From positions 232,132,696 through 232,196,695 of the forward strand of contig CM054062.1 in assembly GCA_028641055.1 (NCBI GenBank): a DNA stretch of 64,000 bases, written 5' to 3'. A program made the position numbers and the translations under genes. The notes beneath the pieces are model-generated. The model made no database searches. It saw only the letters and a list, made by a program, of their open reading frames with translations, and was not told the DNA's origin. The DNA is from Alopecurus myosuroides. Taxonomy: Eukaryota; Streptophyta; Magnoliopsida; Poales; Poaceae. Position 1 is the stretch's first letter, and each line of letters starts with the position of its first letter. Positions 10,300 through 21,738 of the stretch are shown piece by piece.

Positions 10300-12515
10300 C
10301 CAATTGTATATTTAGTTTTGTTGTGGCAGAATTCTGATGCTCAAAGTCAACTTTTCTGTCTACCCCTTCCACCGGCATCGGAAGGGGGTATCTCAATGGG
10401 ATATTCTGTTTGATTGTGTTAGGGTAGGCCATAGGTACATGGAGAACTAATATCTACCACTTCTGATAAGAGATTCGCTCAGGTTTGTCCGAAGGGGGAG
10501 TTTCGAGATGTAGTGGAAGAACCTTCCTCTATATGAGTGATGTCGGTGAAACCGGTCGCACCTCTTATTAGGATCTTGGATCTCACTTCACCACCAAACA
10601 CACTTGTATAGAAATGATTGGACCCCATCTTGGTTTGTAGGGACGCCTATGCTCTGGAGCCCCCGCTTAAGCGAAACTCTGGCATGTTGACCAAAAAGTC
10701 AAATTTTTCGTCTACCCCTTCCACCAGCGTCGAAAGGGGGTGTCCCAATGGAATATTTTGTTTGGTTGTGTTAGGGTAGGATTTAGGTAGATGGAAAACT
10801 AATATCTACCACATGTTCCCATAGTATTCCCCCGGGTTCGTCCGAAGGGAGAGTTTCAAGCTCTAAGTAGTCCTAGAACCACCGAGAGAGAATCCGACGC
10901 CAGTGAAGCCCTAATACAAAGAGTGAGGGAATATTGAGAATTCAAGGCACATGCCACAGTCTAACACACATGGTATATAAAACCCTTGGTTTGGGTGGGA
11001 TTCAGACGCTCCGGAACCCCTCTCCGGAGAAACCCTAAGCCGGCTGGAGAAAAAGACGAAACTGCCGTTCTGGCCTCTCTATGTGAGCCGGAAGGGCGTG
11101 GCAAAGTCGAACTGATTGATTGGTTGTGTTAGCTTAGGACCAAGGAACACCCAAGAAAATGGTAGGGCCCACTACTTGACAATATTCCTCCTGTTCCGCC
11201 ACATCCGGGAGTTTTGGGCTCTAAGTAGTCCTGGAACCCAAGAGAGAGAATCTCACGCCGGTGAAGCCATCACAGATGGAGCGAGGGGGTATAGGGAATC
11301 CAATAACCAGGCCCCACATTCTAACACACATGCTATGACATACCCTAGGTTTGGGTGGGATTGAGGCGCTCCGGAGCCCCTCTCCGGAGAAACCCTAGGC
11401 CCGATGGAAAAAAGACGGAACTGTCGTTCTGGCCCCACTACGTGAGCCGGAAGGGGGTAGCAAAGTGGAACCAATTGCTTAGCTGTGTTAGTTTAGGACC
11501 AGGGAACACCCAATAAAATGGTAGTTCCCACCTCTAGGCAAGATTCCACCCGTTTCGTCAGATCCGGGAGTTTCGGGCTCTGAGTAGTCCTGCAACTGAA
11601 GAGAGAGAATCCCACGCCGGTGAAGCCATAACACAGAGAGTGAGGGAATATTATGCATAAAAGAACCATGACACACTCTACCACACATGTTACGTCATAC
11701 CATAGTATTCGGTGGGATTCAGACACTCCGGAGCACCTCTCCGGAGAACCCTAGGCCCGCTGGAAAAAAGGACCGCACTGCCGTTCTGGACCCTCTACGT
11801 GAGACGAAAGGGGTAGTAAAGTGGAACTAATTGCTTGGTTGTGTTATCTTAGGCCCAAGGAACACTCAAGACAATGGTAGGGCCCACCTCTTGGCAAGAT
11901 CCCCCCGTTTCGTCAGATTCGGGAGTTTCGGGCTGTGAGTAGTCCTGGAACAACTAGAGAGAATCTGACCCCGGTTTAGCCCTAGCACAAAGAGTGAGGA
12001 AATATTGGGCATCCAAGACACATACACACTCTAAAAAAAAATTATGTGATACCCTAAGCTTGGGTGGGATAAAGACGCTCTGGAGCTCCTCTCCGGAGAA
12101 ACCCTAGTCCCGTTGGAGAAAAGGACGAAACTGCCGATCTGGCCCATCTACGTGAGCCGGAATGGGGTAGAAAAGTGAAACTAATTGCTTGGTTGTGTTA
12201 GGTTAGGACCAGAGGACACCGAAGACAATGGTAGGGCCCACCTCTTGGCAATATTTCCCCCGTTCGTAAGATCTGGGAGTTTCGGGCTTGGAGTATACCT
12301 AGAACCCGCGAGAGAGAATCTGACGCGGTGAAGCCATACCACAAAGAGTGAGGTAATCTTGGGTCGAAGACCCATACCACATGCTAACACACATGGTATG
12401 GCATAACCTAGGCTTCGGTGGGATTCAGACGCTCCGAAGCTCCTCTCCGGAGAGACCCTATGCCCGCTAGAGAAAAAAGACGGAAATGCCGTTCTAGACC
12501 ATCTACGTGAGCCGG
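10300..12515. repeat. ~355-bp tandem array in CACTA copy A (about six units)
   Basis: A unit recurs with the landmark ATTGCTTGGTTGTGTTAG at 11109, 11468, 11824 and 12177 (spacing 359, 356, 353), and diverged units with TTTGGTTGTGTTAGGGTAGG at about 10397 and 10750. Other landmarks per unit are GATCCGGGAGTTTCGGGCT, CTCCGGAG..CCTCTCCGGAG and TACGTGAGCCGGAAGGGGGT. The array is cut at about 12515 within a unit. The frames seen on either strand across it are not coding. Confidence 0.85.
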
Positions 12516-12539
12516 AAAGGAGCCAGTAATGGGAGTGGT

Positions 12540-14006
12540 CACTAGTATAGAAACCCCTTTCTGTGGCGCACCAAAATGGAATTCTGTGGCGCACCCCCCC
12601 CCCTGTTTTGTTAGGTGCGCCACTAAAATATAATTCTATGGCGCACCCAAAACCGTGCGCCCTAGAATGTTTTTTGAAATATTTCTATGGCGCACCCACC
12701 ACCATGCGCCACAATTTGTTTTAAATACTTCTGTGGCGCACCCACCACGATGCGCCACAGAAATGTTTTTTGAATTAAAAAAAAGCGGATCTGGCCGCCG
12801 GAATTTCGCCGGATCTGGCCGCCGGAATTTCGAAATTTTGCCGGATGGTGGGTGGATGATGATGATGAGGAGGAGGATATGAGGAGGAGGTCGTCGGAGG
12901 TTTTGGAGGAGGAGGCCACCGAAGTTGGTGGAGTGGGAGGAGCACGCCGGAGGTGGTGTTGATGGAGGAGGAGAAGCTCGCCGGAGGAGAAGCACGTCAG
13001 AGGTGGAAGAGGAGTAGTACGAGCTCGTCAGAGCCGGAGGTGGAGGAGAGGAGGAGGAGGAGGAGGAGGGGAGAGGAGAGGTGGAGAAATGGAGGTAAAG
13101 GGAGAGTAGAAGTGTAGGTAGAGGAGAGAAGGGGAGAGGATAAGTGGAGAAGTGGAGGAGAAGTGGAGAAGAGAAAGGAGAAGGGAAGGGGCGGGATTCA
13201 AATTTCGAATCCCGCCCAAAAATTCTATGGCGCACGGGTGGTTGGTGCACCACAGAAATCCAACATTTTTGTGGAGCATGGGTGGTTGGTGCGCCACACA
13301 AAGCCAACATTTCTATCGCGCACCAACCCCCAGTGCGCCACAGAAATGTTTTTTCCATTTTTTTTATTTTGTAGAAAAAATCTTCTCTTGGGCATAACTT
13401 TTTTTCCTTTTGGAATTTGGAGAATCTAAAAAAAACCTCACAGGCCGAATGCAAGTGAGGTTGAGTTGCTTTTTCTCTCTAGTTTTTGTTGATATCTTGA
13501 TCTTTTTTTCCGATATCGTATGCAAAAGTTATGCCCATTTTACTTTTTAACGAACTTTTGCTCAGAAAGTCAAAATTCATATTTCAAAATTTTATTAAAA
13601 AGTAGACCTTAAACTCTCTGTGCATCTATAAGGGATTTATTTTTTGATGCTTTTTAGACCTGCAACTCTCCCGTGAAAAACTAGAAAGGCGTTCCCGGAG
13701 GGGGTGGGGGTGTGGAGAGAATAAAAAAAAAATCTCTGGCCACATGTGTGGTTGGTGCGCCACAAAAATGTCATATTCTGTGGTGCACCAGTACCACAGA
13801 ATACGTGCGCCACAGAAATATTCGCCTGGAATGATTGAGGCGGGCCCCAGCCAGTTTCTATGGCGCACCCTTCTCCTGTGCGCCACATAATCCAACATTT
13901 CTGTGGCGCATATTTTGCCGTGCACCATAAAATTTAATTTCTATGGCGCACCATTCTATGGTGCGCCACAGAAAGCCTTCCATGGAAAGGCAGTTTCCTA
14001 CTAGTG
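12540..14006. mobile_element. Complete non-autonomous mini-CACTA, 1467 bp
   Basis: Left end CACTAGTATAGAAACC, right end (on the minus strand) CACTAGTAGGAAACTGCC. Three-base target duplications GGT lie at 12537-12539 and 14007-14009, as expected for CACTA elements. Both subterminal regions (12555-12770 and 13220-13980) are filled with direct and inverted copies of TCTGTGGCGCACC / GGTGCGCCACAGAA, the likely transposase-binding motif. The core (12840-13200) is GA-rich, and a 272-aa frame through it on the minus strand is Ser/Pro low complexity that I do not regard as a gene. Confidence 0.9.
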
Positions 14007-14313
14007 GGTAGGTTGAGATCCGGAATAGGCTGATCCGGCACTTCTTGACTTGCACCACCTTGCCTAAGCTGGCGCCCTTCTGCTCAGCCGGTTCATCCTG
14101 CGAGTAACTAGCATCAGCAAACTGGTTATGCAAGTTACCAAGGGAATAAAATTCATAAACCTCATCCTCTTTGTCACTTTGCTCTTCTGATTCATCATCT
14201 TCAGGAGGGGAAGCTCGCTCTTGGGTGGTAACCTAGAAAGCATCTGAAAGCTGTGAATCGAAAAAAGGCAGGGTCAACATTTGCGTAGTCTTTAAATACC
14301 CATAGGAATGAAC

Positions 14314-15306
14314 TTACTTATAAAAATATAAACTTACAGGAGGAGCCGGGTTAGAAGAGCAAAAGGCAGCAAGTCCAACATAAAAAAACTTGTCCTTCTT
14401 TATTCCCACCAAGTCTTTAAGTGCAGCCACCATGTCAGACTTAGATATTGGAGAGTCGGAATATCGCATAGGATCAGATAAACCGGTGTATTCATGGAAT
14501 AGCCGGTCCCTAATGCTAAGGTGTTGGATACGCCAGTTCACCCAAGTCTTGGTCAGGTCTAAACCAGTTAACCCGTGAACTATCAAGAAAGTAACACTCT
14601 TGAGAAGGGGTTTGATTTTGACTCGATGAGCAGATTTGGCGTACTAGTTCATGGTGCTAGTATAAATAAGACGTTCTGGGCGATAACCCAGAAGAGCCGA
14701 TTCATCTTTAGGAGAGGTATTTTTTATGTAAAGGAAGGTTTTTTGCCAGAGTTTGGGGTGAGTAGCAAGAGGAATGCCCGAAAAAGCGATGTCTTTACGC
14801 CTCAGGAACGGGACGTCACCGTAGTGGATCAGCTCACCCCCAGCTACTTTCGGGTGTTTGTTACAATAAAAGTACTCAAGGAAGAGGTTTAAATTGTGCT
14901 CTACTTAAAGATAGTCTTCATAGAGAACAACAAAGTTGCTAACGTTAAGAATAGAATTTGGGGGAAGATCTTGGAGGTGAAGACCATAATAGCTTAAGAG
15001 CCGGCGGAAAAAATGAGACCCGTGAGGACGAAACCCACGAAGAATGTGGGCCTCGAAGATTATTACCTCACCCGGCCCAGGTTCAGGAAGGATCTCATTA
15101 TGAGGGGCACACCAGGATATGTTCTTAGGGAGTAAACCGGAATCTTCCATCTCGGTAAGGCGGCCCTGGGTCATCTCCGGTTTGCACCAGTTCACTTAAA
15201 TCATTCCCCTACTAGACTTGGCCGCTACAGAACCGGAAGCACCACCGGTCTTTGTTTTCTTTCCGGTTCCTCTGGCCTTGGTCGCCAAGCTCTTCTCCTT
15301 CACCAT
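14314..15306 (-). pseudogene. Antisense ORF of a Gypsy element, 'putative gypsy type transposon' family (Transposase_28-like)
   Basis: From MVKEKSLATKARG (15306) the frame passes a TAA at 15196-15198 and then reads PEMTQGRLTEMEDSGLLP, PGPGEVIIFEAHILRGFRP, FFRRLLSYYGLHLQDLPPNS and FVVLYEDYL, a second stop, then LNLFLEYFYCNKHPKVAGG and FLRRKDIAFSG, a third stop, and TWVNWRIQHLSIRDR near 14510. The GEVIIFE..LRGFRP..FFRR pattern is typical of the family Pfam calls 'putative gypsy type transposon'. Function is unknown. A TATA box (CTATAAATAG, minus strand, 15441-15450) lies 135 bases upstream of the ATG, which fits autonomous antisense expression in the ancestor. At least three stops make it a pseudogene. 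C-terminal part beyond 14314 continues only as fragments. Confidence 0.7.
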
Positions 15307-15440
15307 CTTGCGACAAACACCGGCGAAGCTCCGGCCCCAGCGGCGAAAGAAAGAAAATGGAGCTCTCGAGCTCTTTTTCGGAGGAAGAAGATGAAGTGGT
15401 GGGCACAAGGTGCGAATGATCTCAGGGGAGTCCCAGGAGG

Positions 15441-15450
15441 CTATTTATAG
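15441..15450 (-). promoter_or_regulatory. TATA box for the antisense ORF
   Basis: CCGCCTATAAATAGCCTCC read on the minus strand, ~135 bases upstream of the antisense ORF start. The spacing is reasonable for a transcription start with a leader of roughly 100 bases. Confidence 0.5.
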
Positions 15451-15831
15451 GCGGGGGCCTAAACCCTAGGTTAAGTTGGTAATATTTCACAAAGGACCCT
15501 CAGGATTAATCTTTTTCAGGGAAGGTATGAAGAGATTGGATCTACAAAGGAAGATTTTCTGAGAAAAATACATTAAATGCGCGGAGAAAAATCCAGAATA
15601 AACCGAAATCTTTTCGGTTCCCAAGATCTTGGTGATAAATATGCGGAGTTATCCTTTCAGAAAAACGGAAGGATATGATCGTGGTGATAATGATGGAACT
15701 CGTATAATCCAAATCAGATATTCCGGAGGATTATTTCTTGAACTAACAATTTGGTTTTAAATTATTTCCAAAACAGCTTAACATGAACAACGTAAGTTTG
15801 CTCTTAAGAGTTCACGTTAACCTGGGGGTAA

Positions 15832-16457
15832 TGTTGGGGGAATAGGTAAGGGGGAGCCTTATTTTCCACCCACGCGAACCGGATTCTTCTCTAGCCAGTT
15901 CATATCACTCAATCCGGTTTATATGGGGAGAAGCTGGCCAAGAGATACTAGCCATCAGAAGAAGATCCGGGTTACCTTAAGCGTAACCCACAGAAAGATG
16001 GAAGAACCGGCCGCGATCCGGGTTAGAAGGCCTAGAGGCCCAAGACTTACGAAGCGGCCCAAGGCCAGATGGGATCATCTGGGTCTTGGAGTGAACCGGA
16101 TGGAACATCTGGGAACCGGGGGAGTTTAGGACTCCGACAACGGGAACAACCCGGATCCCCTTGTAACCCGAGGCACTCGTCCACTATATAAGGCGAGGTC
16201 CTGGGTCGTAGAGAGGCATATTCTAAGTTGATAGCAAGGCAGCTCGAGATATCGAGAGCTGGAATCACCCTTTGTAATTGAGACCTTGTTTCCCATAGTA
16301 AGAAAGCAGGAGTAGGTTTTACCCTCAATAGAGGGGCCGAACCTGGGAAAACTCGTGTCTCTCGTTTTCGCCTTAACCCTTTTGAAGCTTCGCTCAATAG
16401 CTATGGCTCACAATCTAGTTCTCAAATGAGGACACTTGTCGTGAAAACACCATGACA
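15832..16457 (+). repeat. Gypsy 3' LTR, 626 bp
   Basis: Starts TGTTGGGGGAATAGG and ends AACACCATGACA, giving TGT/ACA inverted ends. It has a TATA box CACTATATAAGGCG at about 16180 and the GGGGCCGAACCTGGG block near 16335 that is familiar from Triticeae Gypsy LTRs. The sequence after it (16458 on) belongs to a different LTR into which this element probably inserted. Confidence 0.75.
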
Positions 16458-17047
16458 GGGCCCGATTGGCATGATCTCAGATCTAAACATGTTACTGTTT
16501 CATGAGTATAATTATATTTCTTGATCATATACGCAAGTTGTTTACACACGTTGTTGTCCGGAACCCGAGGCCCGAAAAAGACAGAAATTGGGATAACCGG
16601 AGGGGATGACTATGATGTGAGGATCACATGTATTCACGAAGTGTTAATGCTTTGCTCCAGTGCTTTATTAAAAGGAGCACCTTAATTACCAGTAGTTTTC
16701 CTAGAGGCCCCGCTACCATGGGCTGGTAGGACAAAAGATGGTGTGCAAGTTTCTCATCGCGAGCATGTACGACTATATTGGAACTCATACTTATGGTTTG
16801 CCTAGAACTTGGATGATTTGTTATTATCTATCTGCAATGCCCCCGTTATTATTATTACATGAACTATTTTATCCATAAAATGTCCATTCATCCATCCTCT
16901 ATGCCTACGGTATTTCCATCCTGCTGTTTTCACAATTGCTAATGTTATTTTCACGATTGCTACTGTTGTTACTATTTAACTACTCCTGTTATTTCAATAC
17001 TGCTGTTACTATAAAACTATTACCACTGATAAATTGTTGCGAGCAAG
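16458..17047 (+). repeat. LTR fragment, left part, target of CACTA B
   Basis: Sequence of a Triticeae LTR with the recognisable blocks GCTACCATGGGCTGGTAG, GTGTGCAAGTTTCTCATCGC and GATAAATTGTTGCGAGCAAG. It continues after CACTA B at 26723 (TCTAGTTTCAGGTGCAACTG). The uninterrupted join GCGAGCAAG-TCTAGTTTCAGG is the family arrangement. The 5' end has been lost at the junction with the Gypsy LTR. Confidence 0.6.
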
Positions 17048-18079
17048 CACTACCAAATTCCGCACGGTCTGGGACGTTTCAATAATGTTGCAGATGATCT
17101 CCAAACCGTCTCTAAGGGCAATCCGCGACGGTTTACGCGACGAAGTGAGAACATGCATGATCGACTGTCACGGATGATTCTGTGACGTTAATTTGAACCG
17201 GAGAACGTCGAGGCTATCCGCAACGTTCAGACAATCGTCAAGAGCAGCTAGGGCCATCCGGTCCCGGCCCAATAAGCGGCAACGTTTTTATTGTGTCGCT
17301 GTCGGTTGACACATGGCAAAGGATTAACTGACGGCCATTAGCATAATCAGCTAACGTCATATTACACACAGCTTACGTCATTACAATCGCAACATTTTTT
17401 GACGTCAAGAATAGATACTGTTAAGGCCCCGTTTATGACATCACTGATCCGTTCATGACGTTTTTTTTTGTTGTCGTGGCCTCGACCAATCAGGTGAAAC
17501 AATGTGGACGCCATCTGCGACGAACTGCTAGCGTCGTAGTATGAGATGACGCAACAAGATGACGCCACGTGGAACAATCATAGGTTGCCGCGTGGTTTTT
17601 TTCTGGGACGATCTCCGGTCGTCGTGGGCTACACGATGACGTGTTTTTTCTGACGCAAAGCGAGCGGAAAAGCGATGCCACGTGGACCAAATGCACGGTG
17701 CCACGTGGTGCCCTTTCCACAACGTTTTGTTTCATTGTGGAACTGCCCAATCGTAAAACGATACGTGGGCATGGCATACAGCACTACGTGTCCTGATTTG
17801 GGTCTCTTTTTACGTTACGATACTACGACTTTTTTGTTTTCGTGCCAGATGGGTGCTTAAATCATCGCTAGAATTGACCTTTCCATGTTCCATATGCAGA
17901 AAAGCATACCACATAGCAGACATCAAATACAGAAATTCAAGCACTACTGGTTTATTTTACAGAAAAGCAAACCAACATACAAAAATCCAGTTTTCAGCAA
18001 CATGACCACAGTTTCAATTACCACATATGCGCTGAACTAACTGCTGAAGCAGGGCAACTCCTTCTTGTTGGCGCGTTTT

Positions 18080-18350
18080 TACCTCGTCTTATTATTTCTG
18101 CATTTCTTCCACTTCAAATGCAAACCGGAGCCTCATTCGCTCGGATTCTGCATTTGCGACCCTTAAATCAGCAATTGTGCTGCACATGCCCCCCTCTCTC
18201 AACATCAATTTGCACTTGAAGTTCAGACTTTGAAATACTTGTTTCCACACGGGATTTCTTCGACAAAGTATGCTTTCCACTATCCAGCATGACACCTAAA
18301 GTATCATCCTCATCCTTTGAGGCTGATTTCGACATTATCCTTTTCTTGCT
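18080..18350 (-). pseudogene. C-terminal exon of CACTA coiled-coil protein, copy B, frameshifted
   Basis: Homologous to 5925-6245: reads MSKSASKDEDDTLGVMLD and KSRVETSISKSELQVQ, then a deletion of about 8 bases after VERGG changes the frame; the remaining STIADLRVANAESERM to EEMQK is open in the new frame and stops at TAA. The copy A exon lacks this deletion. Confidence 0.5.
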
Positions 18351-18820
18351 TGCCTATCAAGCATGCAAAGAAAATAGATGTAAGTATGTACGGAAAACAC
18401 ATGAAACTAGAAGGTGAACAACAATGTACAGAAAATAGATGAAACTAACAGATGGCCAGCAATGTACAGAAAATATATGAAAAATAACAGATGACAATCA
18501 AACAAGCGTGTCTGTAATGACCTAGCAGGTGTCAATCATGTCACGAGCATAGATGGAAACCATGTTGAAATGACAACCACATCCTTAATTAGCTTGGGTA
18601 TGGAATAGATGAAGTAGCACAAAATATATGACGCAACATTAATCAAACTGTTCAACATAACATAAGTAAGATGCGCCCTAGTTGTTGTTTTTCACTAAAG
18701 GGAGTTTTATTACTTAAAGAGTTTTAAGCATTACACCCTAGTTGTTGAGATATCATGGAAGAATGTTGAGCTGCCGAATTAGGGAATAACCTGCAGCTCA
18801 TTGTCCTCACCGAATAGTGA

Positions 18821-19045
18821 TTAACATGACCAATCTCCTTCACTGGAATCTGATTCCTCTTCAACATCATCCTCAAGAGTGTACTCAGATCCAGAGTCTT
18901 CCTTCTTGATCTTTTTGGGCGTGAATACAGTAGGACATGAAAGAATACTTGCTAAAGACTTTACACCCAGTTGATGCATCCTTGCATTGTTTGCCATGAT
19001 AGTTATTGGACGCTCTTCTTCCATGGGGTGTAGTGGTGATCCTAA
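18821..19045 (-). CDS. C-terminal exon of a CACTA-encoded acidic-tailed protein (copy B)
   Basis: Reads LGSPLHPMEEERPIT, then MANNARMHQLGVKSLASILS, then PTVFTPKKIKKEDSGSEYTL and an acidic EDDVEEESDSSEGDW tail, ending in TAA at 18821-18823. The NNARMHQLGVKSLAS pattern resembles a block that recurs in grass En/Spm-related proteins; a basic patch (PKKIKK) could serve as a nuclear localisation signal. The 5' end of the exon is uncertain: an AG acceptor could lie near 19045. The homologous stretch in copy A (6690-6900) is broken. It may belong to the same transcript family as the coiled-coil exon 500 bases further on, but each ends in its own stop, so two genes are also possible. Confidence 0.4.
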   Translation of the reverse strand, partial: LGSPLHPMEEERPITIMANNARMHQLGVKSLASILSCPTVFTPKKIKKEDSGSEYTLEDDVEEESDSSEGDWSC

Positions 19046-19734
19046 CATGAATAAATAACTCAAAGTAAACTCCAAATATAAACACTTGGTAAGAACCTAA
19101 TACAACATCAAAAATTAAGGTAGTCATCCTGTAAGATCAGTCCAGCGTAAGTAATATAAATTATGATCGTAACTAAGTCTGATAGGATCATAAGCAAAGT
19201 GAGCTTAAACCTAATAGTGTATAGGCTGGAAATAAGCAAACTTTTACCGTAGGAAAATAAAGCTGGATACTTCTGTTTTATTTTTATGCAAGATTAGCAA
19301 GAAGGTCCCCCTTCCGATTTATATTAAAAGAAACCATGCAGTATTTCGTTACAACTCTACTACGAAAGCAAATAATTAAAAAAGGAGCATCAAGGCAACA
19401 CACCCATTTCCGCTACATATTTGTCAGAATTAACACATGGACAAGCCTCTGTTTACCACTATACAAAGTTACAAATGCAAAGCCAAGAACAAAGACGGAT
19501 ATAAGGAACCATCAATCATACAACTAAACAGAGAAAAAGTTTAGAGAGATTTATTACATCAAACATTAGCAGGATAATTAAGAAGCATCGATCAAACAAT
19601 TTAGAGAGATTAATTGCACCAAACATAAGAAGTATCAAGCATATAATTAAACAGACAACTAATTCATAAAGATTAATTGCATCGAACATATGAAGAACCA
19701 TCAATCTTACCGCGTTTCTCGCCTTCAACCTTTA

Positions 19735-20050
19735 CACTTCTTCACGTGGTTGCAGACATTAACGGTGAAGTTGCGGCGATGTTGGAGACGAGAAGGCTGA
19801 TCTGGATGTACGACGTGGTTAATAGCGAGGTGGCACACCAGCGAGCACAAGAAGGCGAGGTTGCTGACGATGTGGCAGACCGGTGAGCATGACGACGAGG
19901 TGGCACACCAGCAAGCACATGACGACGAGGTTGGTGACAATGTGGCAGACCGGTGAGCACGATGGCGAGGTGGTGGTCCTGGACGGCGACCTGGGCGGCA
20001 TGGGGGATCTTGACGGCGACGTGGGAGATCTGGCAAGCGAGCTATACGGA
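19735..20050. repeat. GTGGCA/GAGCA-rich degenerate repeat block in copy B
   Basis: Counterpart of 7620-7880 in copy A, with GATGTGGCAGACCGGTGAGC at ~60-base spacing. The Cys/His/Arg-rich frames read through it are artefacts of the repeat. Confidence 0.6.
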
Positions 20051-20617
20051 AATGTGTAAGAGAGATGGGATCTGTACTGGGAGGACGGGGAGTGGAGGCG
20101 AGAAGGAGAAGTAGTCGATTATCTGGGATAGGGCTGAGGGGATAAGGGAGGGTTTCAGAATGATTACAGAAATGCCCTCCGCAATAAAGTTTGACCGTTG
20201 TGTGCGGGAGGGGAGAGAAGAAATAATTTTGCGCGAAAAAATTTGGGTGGGCTGTCCTAGCGCGAAATTTTTGGAGGGACGCGAAATTTTGGCGGAAGTG
20301 CGGGGAACTATGCTAGCCGTCGGATGCTGATGGGTTGCTTAAACAAATTAACAATTTATGCAATAATTCACTAAAGGGACCTTGTGAGGAAATAAAGAAG
20401 TATTATGAAATAATTTTGGAGTTGAGGTCGTCCGGCATAAAACACGTTAGAATATGCAGAACAATTCTTTGTGAAACTAACAGTAACTAAAGAATTACAG
20501 AAAATAGAGTACTTGTGATACAACACAGATTAACTTAATTATAGAGTAGCAAAACAGAGTCACATCACACACATATGTGTCGACAAGTAAAACACGACGA
20601 GTCGACGACGTAGCAGG

Positions 20618-21028
20618 TTACACATATGCTCTATAAGCACACTCGTTGACGTGATGAAGGACACGAATAACCTGACGCACCAGTGGGACAGACTTGTTCC
20701 AGAGGAGTAAAGGGTTAACCTGGACGCAGCACACGAGAGTGTCGTTCAGCCAGTAGAGGCCGCCATACAGATTTGCTCCGGAGCCATGCTCCCAAAGCCT
20801 GGCGTAGACCCCGCCGCCATCCTTGCTGTGGTCGATGATGAACATCTTCCGATCGGCGTACTTTGCGCCAAGCACGATGTGCGCGGAGCTCCAAGTAGAG
20901 ATATTTCCACCAGCAGTGAAGAACTGCAGCACGTCGAAGAGGTCATAGCCGTCGGGGCCGACGTAATCCACTTAGTGTGCGACCTCGAGCGGTTCCTTCC
21001 CGATCAGCTCAATGGTCGTCCAGGCCAT
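20618..21028 (-). pseudogene. Unidentified ORF 'AGGNIST', copy B, one premature stop
   Basis: From ATG 21028 the frame reads MAWTTIELIGKEPLEVAH then hits a TAA where copy A has CAA (Gln). Beyond it the frame is open for 117 codons: DYVGPDGYDLFDVLQFF, AGGNISTWSSAHIVLG, AKYADRKMFIIDHSKDGGG, HGSGANLYGGLYWLNDTL, CCVQVNPLLLWNKSVP and LVRQVIRVLHHV, ending TAG. The two copies together show that the family once encoded a protein of about 135-140 residues. The Gly-rich centre and hydrophobic C-terminus do not match a family I know. A captured fragment of a host gene is the simplest explanation. Confidence 0.4.
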
Positions 21029-21738
21029 GGCGAGCGCACATAGCACAAAGTTGACCTCTTGTGTTTTATACAAGCTATCTATTCGAGATGTGTTGATGAA
21101 GGGGTGTGTTTTCTAGAGGCCCACCAAATACACCTATCGGGTAATATAGCGGTGGGGAGAGGCCGGTCGGCGGATCACCAAACAACAATTATTGGTGTCG
21201 AGGCCGGCCTTTACCATTGAATTTGCTGTCCAGGCGCAACGATGACAACAGGCACACACAAACGGTCGGGTCATGCAGGCGCGGAGCAACACACATGCAG
21301 CACCAACCAGTATGCATACGGCCGGCGCCGACTTTGACCCAACAATCCACAACTAGTTTGCAACGTATGCAAGCAGAAGCGAGGTATGGGCATGCATGCA
21401 CATGGCAGGACACACGCGCAGACATGAATTAAGATCAAGACGTGAGGGGTCACGTAGGCACAACACGCAGCGCACAGAGGCAAAGAGTGCACGTCTCGCG
21501 CGTCATGCAGCTAGCTCGCCCAGAGTTTGCGGGCATGGCGTGCAACAACTAGCTAGCCCCAAAGCAGGCTCATCATGCGTGTAGACAGAACTGTGGCGAC
21601 GTCCCGTCTTTCCCACTGAACGATAATGCACGTACCGTGGATAGCTATTTTGTCCGGAGTTAAATTTTAAGGGGCCGAGCATCTCTCCTCCTCCACTCCT
21701 AATGTCCACTCATCCATTAGCTTCTCTCTGCCTCCACT

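Larger units (their letters stand above)
4931..12515. mobile_element. CACTA (En/Spm) element, copy A, right end missing
   Basis: Same element family as copy B at 17048-26719: the two align from the terminal sequence (CGCTGCCAAATTCCGC here, CACTACCAAATTCCGC in B) through a shared order of subterminal sequence, minus-strand exons, a GTGGCA-rich repeat block, a minus ORF, a plus ORF and a ~355-bp tandem array. The terminal CACTA has decayed to CGCTG by two A-to-G changes. The right terminus is absent; the array breaks off near 12515, where unrelated Gypsy internal sequence begins. No TNP2-like transposase frame is visible, so I infer a non-autonomous element that depended on a transposase from elsewhere. 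Confidence 0.85.
14010..16457 (+). mobile_element. 3' portion of a Ty3/Gypsy element (plus orientation) with antisense ORF and 3' LTR
   Basis: Comprises an antisense ORF, a polypurine-like CCTGGGGGTAA at 15820-15830 and an LTR from TGTTGGGGGAATAGG to CACCATGACA. The order 'antisense ORF, polypurine tract, 3' LTR' is known for a group of plant Gypsy elements with extra antisense ORFs. Gag, pol and the 5' LTR are missing; the left boundary with the CACTA A array lies near 12515, and the mini-CACTA inserted about 25 bases inside the Gypsy-like side or on the junction. Confidence 0.65.

Noticed and set aside
12636..13454. 272-aa minus-strand ORF inside the mini-CACTA
   Set aside because: Composition is Ser/Pro/Leu low complexity caused by GA-rich and TCTGTGGCGCACC repeats; parallel open frames exist on both strands and no domain is visible.
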